Shown piece after piece: positions 1 through 11,729 of a DNA stretch of 64,000 bases. A model generated the notes under the pieces. It saw nothing but the letters and a program-made list of their open reading frames with translations. It had not been told where the DNA came from and searched no databases. The stretch is from Elymus sibiricus (taxonomy: Eukaryota; Streptophyta; Magnoliopsida; Poales; Poaceae): assembly GCA_039707655.1 (NCBI GenBank), contig CM077667.1, positions 157,212,642-157,276,641 of the forward strand, in the 5' to 3' direction. The stretch's first letter is position 1, and every line of letters starts with the position of its first letter. The position numbers were made by a program, and so were the translations under genes.

Positions 1-119
1 GAAGCCGTAAGGATAATCCTTAGATTACGGGCCCAGTCCACAAAGTTACTTCCATCATCTTTCAACTTAGCTTTCTCTAGGAACGTATTAAAATTCAGGG
101 GTGCTACTGCGCGAGCCAT
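1..119 (-). pseudogene. Copia-0 gag, N-terminal fragment (runs off the window)
   Basis: The start codon is at 119 on the minus strand. The reading frame stays open to base 1 and gives the first ~39 residues of a BARE-1/Angela-type Copia gag, beginning MARAVAPLNF. The same N-terminus occurs in Copia-A (start at 21808) and Copia-B (start at 33643), which fixes the start. Gag would form the virus-like particle of the retrotransposon. The rest of the gene lies left of the window, so intactness cannot be judged; it is typed as a pseudogene because the sister copies are broken. No lesion is visible in the part shown. Confidence 0.8.
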
Positions 120-1367
120 TGATCTACAACATAAATTTTGCAAAAACAACTTAGACTATTGTTCAAGATAATAAGTTTAGTTAATCATATTACTTAAAAA
201 ACTCCCACTCAAATTGACATCCATCTAGTCATTCGAGTGTCACATGATCCAAATCCACCAACTCAAGTCCGATCATCACGTGAGTTGAGGTGGTTTCAAT
301 GGTGAACATCTTCATGTTGATCATATCTACTATATGACTCATGTTCAAACTTTCAGTCTCTTGTGTTCCGAGGCCATGTCTGTACATGCTAGGCTCGTCA
401 AGTTTAACCCGAGTGTTCCGCATGTGCAACACTGGCTTGCACCCGTTGTATGTGAACGTAGAGTCTATCACACCCGATCATCACGTGGTGTCTTGAAACG
501 ACGAACTTTCGCAACGGTGCACACTCGGGGAGAACACAATTTTATCTTGAAATTTAAGTGAGGGATCACCTTATAATGCTACCGTCATCCTAAGGAAAAT
601 AAAATGGATAAAAGGATTAACATCACATGCAAATCATAAGTGACATGATATGGCCATGAACTCGTGCTTTTGATCTCCATCTCCAAAGCACCGGCATGAT
701 CTCCATCGTCATCGGCATGACACCATGACATCCATTATCTTGATCTCCATCAACGTGTCGCCATGAGGTTGTCGCGTCGACTGTTGCTTCTACGACTATT
801 GCTAACTCATAGCGATAAAGTAAAGCAAAAACGGCAAAAATAAATTTAAGACATCCCTATGGCTCCTGCTGGTTGCCGTACTCATCGACATGCAAGTCGT
901 GATATTCTATACAATACATGATCATCTCATACATCACATATATCTCATCATGTAATTGGCCATATGACATCACAACATACCCTGCAAAAACAAGTTAGAC
1001 GTCCTCTAATTGTTGTTGTATGTTTTACGTGGCTGCTACGGGTATCTAGCAAGAACAATTCTTACCTATGCAAAAACCACAACGGTGATACGCAAATTGC
1101 TATTCAACCTTCTCAAGGACCGCCTTTGTCGAATCCGATCCAACTAAAGTGGGAGAAACAGACACCCACCAGCCATCTTTATGCAACGAAATTACATGTC
1201 AGTTGATGGAACCGGTCTCTCGTAAGCGTATGAGTAATGTTGGTCCGGGCCACTTCATCCCACAATACCGCCGAATCAAGAAAAGACCAAGGGAGGAAGC
1301 AATCTGAATATCAACGCCCACAAACTCCTTTGTGTTCTACTCGTGATCTCATCTACACATAGACCTA
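120..1367 (-). other. Copia-0 untranslated leader
   Basis: This stretch lies between the primer binding site and gag and aligns with the leaders of Copia-A (21809-23079) and Copia-B (32386-33642). It holds short open frames, including an 80-codon one at 229-471 on the minus strand, but no protein that I recognise. A long leader is usual for BARE-1-type elements. Confidence 0.7.
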
Positions 1368-1380
1368 GCTCATGATGCCA
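1368..1380 (-). other. Copia-0 primer binding site
   Basis: On the minus strand the LTR end CCCCAACA is followed after one base by TGGCATCATGAGC. This is close to the initiator-methionine tRNA complement TGGTATCAGAGC used by plant Copia elements. The same sequence adjoins the LTRs of Copia-A and, with one change, Copia-B. Confidence 0.65.
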
Positions 1381-1381
1381 C

Positions 1382-3155
1382 TGTTGGGGAACGTTGCATG
1401 GGAAACAAAAAAATTCCTACGCACACGCAAGATCTATCCATGATGAGCATCTACGAGAGGGAGAGTGGATCTACATACCCTTGTAGATCGCTAAGCGGGA
1501 AGCGTTAAGAAACGTGGTTGATGTAGTCGAACGTCTTCGTGATCCTAATCGCTAGCCGTCCCGCGATCCAATCACGATCTAGCGCCGAACGGATGACACC
1601 TCCGCGTTCAGCACACGTACAGCTCGATGATGATCTCCGCCTTCTTGATCCAGCAAGAGGGAGCGGAGAGATAGATGAGTTCTCCGGCAGCGCGACGGCG
1701 CGGCGGCGGTGGTGGTGGAACTATTCCAGCAGGGCTTCGCCTAAGCGATGCTGAAAACTAGAGGACACAATCTATCAGGGAGAGAGGGCTGCACCGTGGC
1801 TTGGGGTTTTCTGGTGCGGCTGCCCTCTCTCCCCTCCAGTATATATAGGAGGAAGGGGAGGGAGGTCGGCGCCCCTAGGGTGCGGCCGAAGTGGGGAGGT
1901 GGAGGAGTCCAACTCCAATCCTACTAGGAGTAGGATTCCTCCCCCACTTGGAAACCCTTTCCACCTCTTGGGTTTTCCCACCCCTAGCCGCATGGGCCTT
2001 AGTGGGGGGGGGGGGGGGGTTCGGCCAGCCCACTAGGGGCTGGTTTGCCTCCTCCCACAGCCCATGAAGCCCTTTGGGGCGAAAGGCCCCTCCCGATGGT
2101 CCCCCGGTACCCTCCCGGTACACTACTGAAGTACCCGAAACTTTTCCGGTGACCAAAATGGGACTTCCTATATATCAATATTTACCTCCGGACCATTCCG
2201 GAGCTCCTCGTGATGTCCGGGATCTCATCCGGGACTCCGAACAACCTTCGGTCACCACCATACATAACTCAATACTACCGAAACACACCGAACGTTAAGT
2301 GTGCAGACCCTGCGGGTTCGAGAACTATGTAGACATGACCGAGACACCTCTACGGTCAATAACCAATAGAGGGACCTAGATTCCCATATTGGTTCCTACA
2401 TATTCTACGAAGATCTTTATCGGTTGAACCTCTATGTCAAGGATTCAGTTAATCCCGTACACTGTTCCCTTTGTTCTTTGGTATGTTACTTGCCCGAGAT
2501 TCGATCGTCGGTATCTCTATACCTAGTTCAATCTCGTTACCGGCAAGTCTCTTTACTCATTCCGTAATACAAGATCCCGTGGCTAACACTTAGTCATATT
2601 GCTTGCAAGGCTTATTGTGATGTTGTATTAATGAGTGGGCCCTGAGATACCTCTCCATCACACGGAGTAACAAATCCCAGTCTCGATCCATGCCAACTCA
2701 ACAGACACCTTCGGAGATACCTATAGAGCATCTTTATAGTCACCCAGTTATGTTTTGATGTTTGATACACACAAGGTATTCCTCCGTTGTCAGTGAGTTG
2801 CATGATCTCATGGTCATAGGAACAGATACTTGACATGCAGAAAACAATAACAATAAACTGACACGATCATATGCTACGTTCATAGTTTGGGTCTTGTCCA
2901 TCACATCATTCTCCTAATGATGTGATCCTGTTATCAAATGACATATCATGTCTATGGCTAGGAAACCTTGACCATCTTTGATCAACGAGCTAGTCTACTA
3001 GAGGCATACTAGGGACACGGTGTTGTCTATGTATCCAGACATGCAATTGAGTTTCCAATCAATAAAATTATAGCATGGATAATAAACGATTATCATGAAC
3101 AAGGAAATATAATAATAACTACTTTTATTATTGCCTCTAGGGCATATTTCCAACA
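1382..3155 (-). mobile_element. 5' LTR of Copia-0 (BARE-1/Angela/WIS type)
   Basis: On the minus strand this runs from TGTTGGAAATATGCCC to CCCCAACA, 1774 bp. It aligns throughout with the 1785-bp LTRs of Copia-A and, in opposite orientation, with those of Copia-B. It is the 5' LTR because leader and gag follow it on the minus strand. A run of about 16 G near 2004-2020 is private to this copy. The five bases beyond the LTR (CATGT, 3156-3160) would be one copy of the target duplication; the other lies outside the window. Confidence 0.88.
1840..1848 (-). promoter_or_regulatory. TATA box in Copia-0 LTR
   Basis: Minus-strand TATATATAC in an otherwise GC-rich stretch. Equivalent boxes occur at the same place in the Copia-A LTRs. 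This is the expected core promoter of the element's RNA. Confidence 0.55.
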
Positions 3156-3475
3156 CATGTCAAACTGGAAGTATATCAAATTAAGGATATAAACTATCGC
3201 TTCTCAGCAAGCATTTCAGTATTTGAGTACATGACAACACAACACAACACAAGAGGCGTGTAGAACCACACATACATGTCAAACTGGAAGGAGAGCAGAT
3301 TAGGGACTGGAATTATCATTGCTCGCCAAGTATTAGAGTATTTGAGTAAATGAAAACACATCACAAAAGGAATACATATCATTTTCTATACATGGCTGGC
3401 AAGACCGAGTGGTAAGGACTGAAATTATCACCATCCAACAAGCATCTTGATACAAGACCAGAAAGATCTATCATT
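3156..3475 (+). repeat. Degenerate tandem repeat, about 117-bp unit, ~2.7 copies
   Basis: Units begin at 3156 and 3275 with CATGTCAAACTGGAAG and at 3391 with CATGGCTGGCAAGACC. Each then shares an AATTATCA-like segment, an AAGTATT/AAGCATT segment and an ATCATTTT tail. Spacings are 119 and 116 bp. The array starts exactly where the Copia-0 LTR ends, so it may continue on the far side of that element. It has no coding potential. Confidence 0.6.
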
Positions 3476-4847
3476 TTGCCTCGTGTTAGTGCTTCCTGGT
3501 AATTGAGCTTCCTCGGAGAGATGACAACCTCCATGGACTCTTACACACTTGATCAGTTCGATCTACCTAGATCTACCTAGCTAAGCACACCAAGTAAATA
3601 GGTGTCAGTTAGAAACATATATACCAAATAGCATACCTTGAGAAGAGAGACATACATTATATACGTCTAGCTTCATTTACCACTCCAACCAAGGATACAT
3701 AACCTATATGTCAAGCTTAGGATGAAATTTCTCAAACATATTAATACACATGTAACCAATTAGGAGTTTATAGGTCAAGCTGGCCTTCCAGCTTCTACAC
3801 TAAAGTTTTCAAATCAAATAATAATGGCATGTGATAGTTGGATGTCTAATAGAGAGTACAAATATTTTGTTGCGTTATATTTCGTCATTCCATTACAGAT
3901 TATGTTATGTTTTTATACCTACTAATTTATAAAACCAACATTGAAACTCATTTTTTGCATGAGATTAGTATAATACGTATATGTTCTAAGTTCTAACCCA
4001 AAATGAATTCAGACAACCGACGAAGATTAGTGCTTATACCATTGGATGGCCCTTAGCTGCTTGCATAAAAATGACCTCATAAAAGTTTTGTAGTGGTAAA
4101 GGTTAGAGATTATGAGCCAAGTTTACAATTATAAATTTGACTTTGCCCATCTAAAAAGGAAATTTATTGGGCACGGATACAACGTATTTGCCATGCAGAA
4201 AGTCGAACTATTTTTTTGTAAAGTTCTTAAACACGTGTTGGCAAACTGTTACCCACACGTACATAGATACATATTTCTATGATATGTCTCCTATCGAGAT
4301 TTTAACATCAACTAGAGTAGCTATTAGAGTGTGAAACAATTGATTGACGCTTATTCATCAAAAGCCTTGAGTTTTGTTAGGTAAATCTGCAATATGCATA
4401 CCCAAGCCAGCAAGCACACCAGCTCAGAAAAACAACAAAATCTTTAAGTAGCTAACTAACCAAAAAGGTACTGGTTAACTAGATGTATGATACATTGTTT
4501 TATCTCCTTGATCTTGCCAGATATGCATATGCCGTGCCCACGATTGACTGCTTTTTGTTTCTCCACAATATGTTACTTATGCCCCTTGATCAAGGGAAAT
4601 TACATATTCGTTTTTCAATCAACGGTTAAAACTAATTGAACTAGAAGATAGCTAAATTTAGCTAATCAATTCATCGATGTATGCGTAAGAACCGAACGTG
4701 AAGGAATGCCAAATTGATAACTGTGTGCGCTCTAGGCATAATTCTCCCAGCTAGATGGGTAGCTAGTTCACCAAATCAATCAAAGACGTGCACTGTCTCT
4801 AAAGTACTCATGCTTTTAATTCAAGAGAATATATGGTTCAATACATT
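3476..4847. other. AT-rich non-coding DNA, nothing recognised
   Basis: No open frame above ~65 codons, no inverted termini and no similarity to other parts of the window were seen. It is probably old, decayed intergenic DNA. Confidence 0.5.
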
Positions 4848-4856
4848 AAACATAAG

Positions 4857-5025
4857 AAAACAAGGTCATTTTACCCCCCTGAAGAAAATGGGTTGTTCGC
4901 ATAACCCCTGAACTTTTTTTGGTTCACTTAATCCCCCTGACCTATCTAATACCGTTCAGAAATAGTCTTGGGCGGATTTTCTCGGGTGGTCTGCTGACGT
5001 GGACGTTGTCAAAGCGGTTTGTCAA
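4857..5025 (+). repeat. Left terminal inverted repeat of the Mutator-like element
   Basis: Pairs with 5908-6075. Shared landmarks are a CATTTTAC-CCC block, GAAGAAAATGGG, CTGAACTTTTTTTGG, GTTCACTTAA, CGTTCAGAAATAG and GACGTGGAC. Confidence 0.7.
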
Positions 5026-5091
5026 CCAGTGGAGCCCTATGGTCAGGTGAAGAGCGCAGTCGGCGCTCAGTTCATGCCGATGGTGCTATCA

Positions 5092-5700
5092 TTCTTCATC
5101 CGCGCGGCTAGTGCCTCGTCGTCACGTTGCAAACTTGTCCAAGAGCTTCACCTTGCTGAGCTATACATTCCTGCAAACTGAATTTGTTCGGGTCTTCGCA
5201 AATCACCATCGCCCATATCTTCTTCCTTGCCTCAGGCATTGACCGCTTCCACCTCGATCTCTTCCTCCGGCGACCCACAATTCTCCTCCCCTTCTTCCCA
5301 AGCACCATCCCGCTCCCCTGAAGCTAATCAGCCCGTCCATGTGGAGCAGCACGTCCCCGAGGACCTCTCCCCGCATGGCCAAGCTTTGTTGCTCGTTGTA
5401 GTTCTTCATCCGCACGGCTAGCGCCTCCTCCTCCCCATGAGACCTTGTCCGAGAGCTTCGCCTTTCTCCACTACACATTCCTGCCAAAGGAATTTGTCCG
5501 GATCGCCGTAAATTGCCGTGGCCCATGTCTTCTTCCCCGCCCCGACATCGACCGCGACTGCCTTGATTTAATCCTCTGGTGACCCCTGATTCTTCTCTTC
5601 TGTTTCCCACGCACCATGGTGCTCACCTATAGGTGACAGGCTAGTCCATTTGGAGTCGCGCGTCCTCGTGGACCTCTCCCTGCATGGCCATGTTCCACCG
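5092..5700. repeat. Imperfect ~310-bp tandem duplication inside the Mutator-like cargo
   Basis: Matched landmarks are offset by 309-310 bp: TTCTTCATCCGC at 5092 and 5402, GCACCAT at 5302 and 5611, and GTCCAT-TGGAG near 5333 and 5643. Copies are roughly 75-80% alike by eye. On the minus strand short frames are open in both units, and one frame of each gives similar peptides around TWA-DP-KF-QEC, but stops interrupt both. I do not recognise a source gene. Confidence 0.55.
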
Positions 5701-5907
5701 CCAGCCGCTGCCGTTGAACTCGACAACCCGTGCACCCTACAACCTCCCCAAGCGCCCTACCATGGTCAAGTTGAGAAGGCAATTCTTTTGACCCTCCTTG
5801 CGAGCTTTCCACCCATCTACAAGCTTCGGATGCCTACAGCCGCCCGTCGCCGATGTGAAATCTCGTCGTTGACGAAGACTATGTCCACGTAACACTAGTC
5901 AACAAAC

Positions 5908-6075
5908 CACAAACCACTTTGACCATGTCCACGTCATCAAACCACTGAGCAAACCCACCAAAGTCTATTTCTGAACGATATTAAATACATTGGGGGGTTA
6001 AGTGAACCCAAAAAAAGTTCAGGGGGTTATTCAAACAACCCATTTTCTTCGAGGGAGTAAAATGGACTTTTTTCT
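5908..6075 (-). repeat. Right terminal inverted repeat of the Mutator-like element
   Basis: Reverse-complement partner of 4857-5025. The outermost bases have drifted most. Confidence 0.7.
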
Positions 6076-6084
6076 AAGCATAAG

Positions 6085-6955
6085 TGTGTAATGGAGTAAT
6101 TGTACTAAACTATTCATTTAGTCAAATGGCTACATGCAACATAGACCATGTGATAAACCATTGGCTCTGTTGGCTGGGCATGCCAAGCTAGACTTTCCCA
6201 TTTAGGATAGCAAAGCCTAAAGCGAGCTCTCTCACGCCTCTAACGTTACCGGCCATTGGATTTCGTGTTTGATTAATTTTTGGCCGTCGATGTTCCTATA
6301 AGGGTAGTTTACCACGATTTGCGATGGCTGTCCTAATAGGCCGCTATTGTGGAGACCGTTTTGGGGGCCTGTGGTTAACTGGGCTTATATGGGCTGCTAT
6401 ACAATCCCATTTAGGTTACCGATGATGGTCCAACTATATGTTGCCTTCTCCGCAGATAAGACATACGACATGTTGAAAAAGCATGTAAAACATATCCTCT
6501 AGTTTAGGGTTTCATCTACTCCAGTGGCAATCTCGCCATCGTTGAGTATTCTCTACGCTGCAGCCGAAGAGCCTTCACGGGACTTAGCTCGGACCGAGTC
6601 TAGTCTTGGCCAACCCGTGAAGGGTAGAGGGTGGGTTTATGGTTCCTCAAAACACCCGGTCATTTGTTTCTTCGGGTAAAGGAATAGATGGATGACAAAA
6701 TGATGTCGGGCTTGGCTGGGGTGATCTTGGTGCTATCTGAAACCTGTCGGCTGCCTATCGCTCGAGTGAAGAATGATAAGATTAACGATGACTGAGGGAG
6801 TGAGAGCCACCCCCCCCCCCCCCCCCGCCGCACCGCTCTCATGAGTGGACGGGGGAACCCTAGCCCGTCGCTTCTTCCCCCTCCCCTCCACCCCTCCCTC
6901 GCTGCCGCCTAAAGGTGTTGCCAAGAGAAGCCTGCCCGGCATAGGCGGCGGCGGG
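6085..6955. other. Unassigned segment, interrupted by Copia-A and resuming at 24884
   Basis: No gene is recognised. From about 6780 the sequence becomes GC-rich, with a long C run near 6811-6826 and AACCCTAGCC-type text such as found in 5' untranslated regions of grass LINEs. It ends in GCGGG (6951-6955), repeated at 24879-24883 as the Copia-A target duplication, so 6955 and 24884 were once adjacent. Confidence 0.5.
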
Positions 6956-8740
6956 TGTTGGGGAACGTTTCATGGGAAACAAAAAAATTCCTATGAACAC
7001 CCAAGATCTATCTATGGAGATCAACAACTACGAGAGGGAGAGTCGATCTACATAACCTTGTAGATCGCTAAGCGGGAAGCATTAAGAAACACGGTTGATG
7101 TAGTCGAACGTCTTCGCGATCCAAATCGCAATCCGTCTCGCGATCCAATCACGATCCGTCCCGATCTAGCGCCGAACGGACGGCACCTCCGCGTTCAGCA
7201 CACGTACAGCTCGATGACGTCTCCGCCTCCTTGGTCGAGCGAGCGAGGTCGGAGTAGTAGATGAGTTCTCCGGCAACACGACGGCGTGGTGGCGGTGGTA
7301 GTGATGCTATCCCGACAGAGTTACGCTTAGCGCTACCGAAACCGCGAACGGGGGAGAAAACGATCTAGGGAGAGAGAGGGGCACCAACGGCTTCGTGTGT
7401 GCTCTTGGGGCGCCCTCTCCCCTCTATATATAGGTGGAGGAGCATGGAGATCAGCCCCTCCAAGCCCTAGGGCGCAGCCAAGGGGGAGGAGTTGGACTCC
7501 TAGTCCAATTCCCTCCCTTTCCATAAACAGGTGGACTTTCCACCTCTCTCAAGCCACATGGGCCTTGAGGGACTTGTGCGCGTGGCCCAATAAGGCCAGG
7601 GCGCCTCCCCGCAGCCCATGCAAACCCTTGGGACATGGTGGAACCCATGGTTGACTTTCGGACTCCTCCGGAAGTTTCCGGAACCTTCTAGAAGCTTCCC
7701 GATATAATACCGAAAAAACCCAAAACTTCTCCGGTCGCCAAAATATGACTTCCCATATATAAATCCTTACCTCCGGACCATTCCGGAACTCCTCGTGGCG
7801 TCTGATATCTCATCCGGGACTCCGAACAACCTTTGGTCACCAACATACATAACTCAACAATACCAAATCGTCACCGAACGTTAAGTGTGTAGACCCTACG
7901 GGTTCGAGAACTATGTAGACATGACCGAGACAACTCTACGTTCAATAACCAATAGCGGTACCTGGATGCCCATATTGGTTCCTACATATTCTACGAAGAT
8001 CTTTATCGGTCGAACCACGATGTCAAGGATTCAGACAATCTCGTATGCAGTTCCCTTTGTCCATCGGTATGTTACTTGCCCGAGATTCGATCGTCGGTAT
8101 CTCCATACCTAGTTCAATCTCGTTACTGGCAAGTCTCTTTACTCATTTTGTAACACAAGATCCCATGACTAACTCCTTAGTCACATTGCTTGCAAGCTTC
8201 TTGTGATGTTGTGTTACCGAGTGGGCCCAGAGATACCTCTCCGTCATACGGAGTGACAAATCCCAGTCTCGATCCATGCCAACTCAACAGATACCCTCGA
8301 AGATACCTGTAGAGCACCTTTATAGTCACCCAATTACGTTGTGACGTTTGATACACACAAGGCATTCCTCTGGTGTCCGGGAGTTGCATGATCTCATGGT
8401 CGTAGGAACATATACTTGACATGGATAAAGCAGTAGCAATAAACTGACACGATCAACTGCTATGCTTACGGTTGGGTCTTGTCCATCACATCATTCTCCT
8501 AATGATGTGATCCCGTTATCAGATGACAACTCATTGTCTATGGTCAGGAAACCTTGACCATCTCTGATCAACGAGCTAGTCTAGTAGAGGCTTACTAGGG
8601 ACACAGTGTTGTCTATGTATCCACACATGTATCTGAGTTTCCGATCAATACAATTCTAGCATGGATAATAAATGATTATCATGAACAAGGAAATATGATA
8701 ATAACCATTTTATTATTGCCTCTAGGGCATATTTCCAACA
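6956..8740 (-). mobile_element. 3' LTR of Copia-A
   Basis: 1785 bp with TGTTGG...CCAACA ends. It is the 3' LTR because the polypurine tract, not the primer site, adjoins it at 8741. A TATATATAG box lies near 7425-7433 on the minus strand, as in the 5' LTR. Confidence 0.9.
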
Positions 8741-8760
8741 GTCTCCCACTTGCACTAGAG
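8741..8760 (-). other. Polypurine tract of Copia-A
   Basis: On the minus strand GTGCAAGTGGGAGAC directly precedes the LTR start TGTTGG. This purine-rich stretch would prime plus-strand DNA synthesis. The same motif precedes the 3' LTR of Copia-B. Confidence 0.75.
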
Positions 8761-10720
8761 TCAATAATCTAGCTCACATCGCTATCTGATTTACATTGTT
8801 ATGAATCTAACACCCAATGAGTTCTTGGGTTCGATCATGTTTTGCATGTGAGAGAGGTTTTAGTCAACGGTCTGCAACATTCAGATCCATGTGTTCTTTG
8901 CAAATCTATATGTCATACTGTAGATGCTGCTTCCATGCTCCACTTGGAGCTATTCCAAATGGCTGCTCCACTATACGTATCTGGATTACTTATTAAGAGT
9001 CATCCGGATTGGTGTCAAAGCTTGCATCGACGTAACTCTTTACGACGAACTCTTCATCACCTCCAAAATTGAGAAACATTTCCTTAGTCCTCTAGTTACT
9101 AAGGATAATTTTGACCGCTGTCCAGTGATCCACTCCTGGATCACTCTTGTGCCCCTTTGACAGACTCATGGCAAGGCACACACCATGTGCGATACACATC
9201 ATGGCATACTATACAGAGCCTATGGATAAGGCATAGGGGACGACCTTCGTCCTTTCTCTTTCTTCTACCGTGGTCGAGCTTTGAGTCTTACTGAACTTCA
9301 CACCTTACAAATCAGTCAAGAACTCTTTCTTTGACTGATCCATTTTGAACTCTTTCAAAATCGTGTCAAGGTATGTACCCATTGAAAGTCTTATTAGGCG
9401 TATTGATCTATCCCTATAGATCTTGATGCCCAATATTTAAGTAGCTTTATCCAGGTCTTCCTTTGAAAAACTCCTTTCAAACAACCCTTTATGCTTTCCA
9501 GAAATTCTACATTATTTCCGATCAACAATATGTCAACCACATATACCTATCAGAAATTCTATAGTGCTCCCACTCACTTTATTGTAAATACAAGTTTCTT
9601 ATAAACTTTGTATATACCCAAAAACTTTGATCTCCTTATCAAAGCATATATTCCAACTCCGAGATGCTTGCCCCAGTCCATAGAAGGATCACTGGAGTTT
9701 GCACACATTTTAGTATCCTTAGGATCGACAAAACCTTGTGGTTGTATCACATACAACCTTTCCTCACAGAAACCGTTAAGGAAACTCTGTTTTGACATCC
9801 ATCTGCCAGATTTCATAATCGAAAAATGCAGCAACTGCTAACATAATTCCAACAGACTTCAGCATCGCTACGGGTGAGAGAGTCTCATCATAGTCAACTC
9901 CTTGAACTTGTCGGAAACTACTCTGCGACAAGTCGAGCCTTATAAATGGTGACAATTACCATCATCGTCTGTCTTCTTCTTAAAGGTCCATTTGTACTTA
10001 ACGACCTGCCGTTCACTGGGCAAGTCTACCAAAGTCCGTACTTGGTTTTCATACATGGATCCTATCTCGGATTTCACGGCTCAAAGCCATTAATTGGAAT
10101 CCAGGACCACCATCACTTCTTCATAGCTCGCAGGTTCACTGTTGTCCAACAACATGACCTCTAAGATAGGATTCCGCACCACTTAGGGGCGGTATGATTC
10201 CTTGTCGACCTACGAGGCTCGGTAGTAACTTGATCTGAAGTTTCATGATCATCATCATTAGCTTCCTCTTCATTTGGTGTACGCACCACAGAAACATCTT
10301 TCTGCGTTGTGCTACCATCCAACTGAAGTGACGGTTCAATAACCTCATCAAGTTCTACCTTCCTCCCACTCAATTCTTTGGAGACAAACTCTTTCTCGAG
10401 AAATGACCCATTCTTAGTGACAAACACTTTGCCTTCGGATCTGAGATAGAAGGTGTACCCAACCGTCTCTTTTGGGTATCCTATGAAGACGCATTTCTCT
10501 GCTTTGGGTTCCAGCTTTTCAGGCTGAAGCTTTTTGACATAAGCATCACATCCCCAAACTTTAAGAAACGACAACTTTGGTTTCTTGCGAAACCACAGTT
10601 CATACGGCGTCGTCTCAACGGATTTAGATGGTGCCCTATTTAAAGTGAATGCAGCTGTTTCTAACGCATAACCCCAAAACTATAGTGGCAAATCGGCAAG
10701 AGACATCATAGACCGCACCA
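8761..10720 (-). pseudogene. Copia-A pol, C-terminal part (integrase tail, reverse transcriptase, RNase H), decayed
   Basis: Recognisable pieces on the minus strand are the integrase tail and the linker to reverse transcriptase (10574-10161: FLKVWGCDAYVKK, CVFIGYPKET, the EPRRSTR linker) and a reverse transcriptase stretch (9834-9574, with QPQGFVDPKD), matching intact text in Copia-B at 55904 onward. Many stops and frameshifts separate them and much of the RT/RNase H region is only alignable as DNA. The N-terminal half continues at 19993 beyond CACTA-1. It cannot make a working polyprotein. Confidence 0.75.
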
Positions 10721-10723
10721 TAT

Positions 10724-11062
10724 CACTACTGGAATCAGGGATTATGCCGTCAGCCGACTCTTTGCCGTCAGCAGGCGGACGACAAAGAAACTCATTGTCG
10801 TTTGCTGGCAGAAAGCTGACGGCAAAGGGTGAGCTGACGGCAAAGAATGAATTTGCCATAGGCTGGTTCTTTGCCGTTAGCCAGCTGACGGCAAAGGGCA
10901 AGCAGGGCAGACGGCAAAAAAACGGCCCACGGCAAAGGGAAGCTGGCAGACGGCAAAGGGCTAGCTGGGCCCATCGGGCCCTTTCGCCGCTTAGGTCAGT
11001 TCTTTGCCGTCTGCCAGCAGACGGCAAAGGCAGGCTGGCAGACGGCAAAGGCGACGCCCTAA
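10724..11062 (+). repeat. CACTA-1 left end with subterminal repeat array
   Basis: After the 16-bp terminal repeat, the word GACGGCAAA or its complement TTTGCCGTC recurs about a dozen times in both orientations. By analogy with En/Spm these are the likely binding sites of the element's own DNA-binding protein. Confidence 0.8.
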
Positions 11063-11520
11063 TAACGGCCGTCCCCCACCGGCCCCTCTGTCCTCTCCCT
11101 CTCTCCCTCCCTCCCTCATCGATCCCTCCCCTCCCTCTCCCCGCCGCCCCGCCGCCCCCACCCACCGGCTGCCCCGCCGCCCCGCCGCCCCCACCCACCG
11201 GCCGCCCCGCCGCCCCGCCACCCCCACCCACCCGCTGCCCCGATACCCACCCCCGCCTCCCTCCCTCCCTCCCCCCGACGCCCACCGGCTGCCGCCCCAC
11301 CCACCGGCTGCCCTGCCGCCCCGCTGTCCCCACCGGCCGCCCCCGCCCCGCCAACCCCACCCACCCGCTGCCCCGCCACCCCCACCCACCCGCCGCCACC
11401 ACCTACCAGCCGCCTCGCCGCCCCCACCCACCGGCCACCCCGCCGCCCCCGTGCTCCTGCTCACCACCGCCCCGCCGCCCCGGCACCCCAGATGCCCCCG
11501 CCGCCCGGACGCCCCCGCCG
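11063..11520 (+). promoter_or_regulatory. CACTA-1 GC-rich segment: probable promoter and untranslated first exon
   Basis: The stretch is built of CCGCCCC and CACCCACC units with purine-poor strand asymmetry. It ends at 11520 in CGCCG followed by GTGAGC, a good splice donor, and an acceptor-like TAG lies just before the transposase start codon at 12653. An untranslated exon with a ~1.1-kb first intron is therefore likely. Long proline-rich or glycine-rich frames here are composition artefacts. Confidence 0.4.
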
Positions 11521-11621
11521 GTGAGCTCTCTGTGCCTCCTCCCTTCCCCCCTCTTCCGCATTTTTTCGGTTATTTTTCATTTTTTAATTAGAAATTAGCT
11601 AGCTACGTACTGTTAGAAGAA

Positions 11622-11697
11622 GAAAAGAAGAAGGAAAAAGGACAAATGAAAGAAGAAGAAGAAGAAGAAGAAGAAGAAGAAGAAGAAGAAGAAGAAG

Positions 11698-11729
<32 letters not shown>

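Larger units (their letters stand above)
4857..6075. mobile_element. Mutator-like element, non-autonomous, with GC-rich cargo
   Basis: The two ends are inverted copies over ~170 bp: the left end carries GAAGAAAATGGGTTGTTCG and the complement of the right end GAAGAAAATGGGTTGTTTG, and similarity continues to about 5025 and 5908. The flanks are AAACATAAG (4848-4856) and AAGCATAAG (6076-6084), a 9-bp target duplication with one mismatch. Long inverted termini plus a 9-bp duplication are typical of Mutator-like elements. The 1219-bp element has no transposase. The ~880-bp interior is GC-rich and internally duplicated, which is how grass Pack-MULEs with captured gene pieces look. Capture itself is inference. 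Confidence 0.7.

Noticed and set aside
229..471. 80-codon minus-strand frame in the Copia-0 leader, also in Copia-A at 21916-22158 (71 of 80 residues alike), as a conserved upstream ORF
   Set aside because: About 12 base changes give 9 residue changes, so there is no sign of protein-level selection, and Copia-B has an early stop at the same place. The similarity only reflects shared DNA.
1382..3155. Treating this LTR as a solo LTR
   Set aside because: Primer site, leader and gag start follow it on the minus strand, so it belongs to an element continuing left of the window.
10744..11598. Long proline-rich plus-strand and glycine-rich minus-strand frames in the GC-rich part of CACTA-1 (and 36654-37257 in CACTA-2)
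   Set aside because: Several frames are open at once because CCG/CAC-rich repeats rarely make stops. No domain and no agreement between the two copies in frame length.
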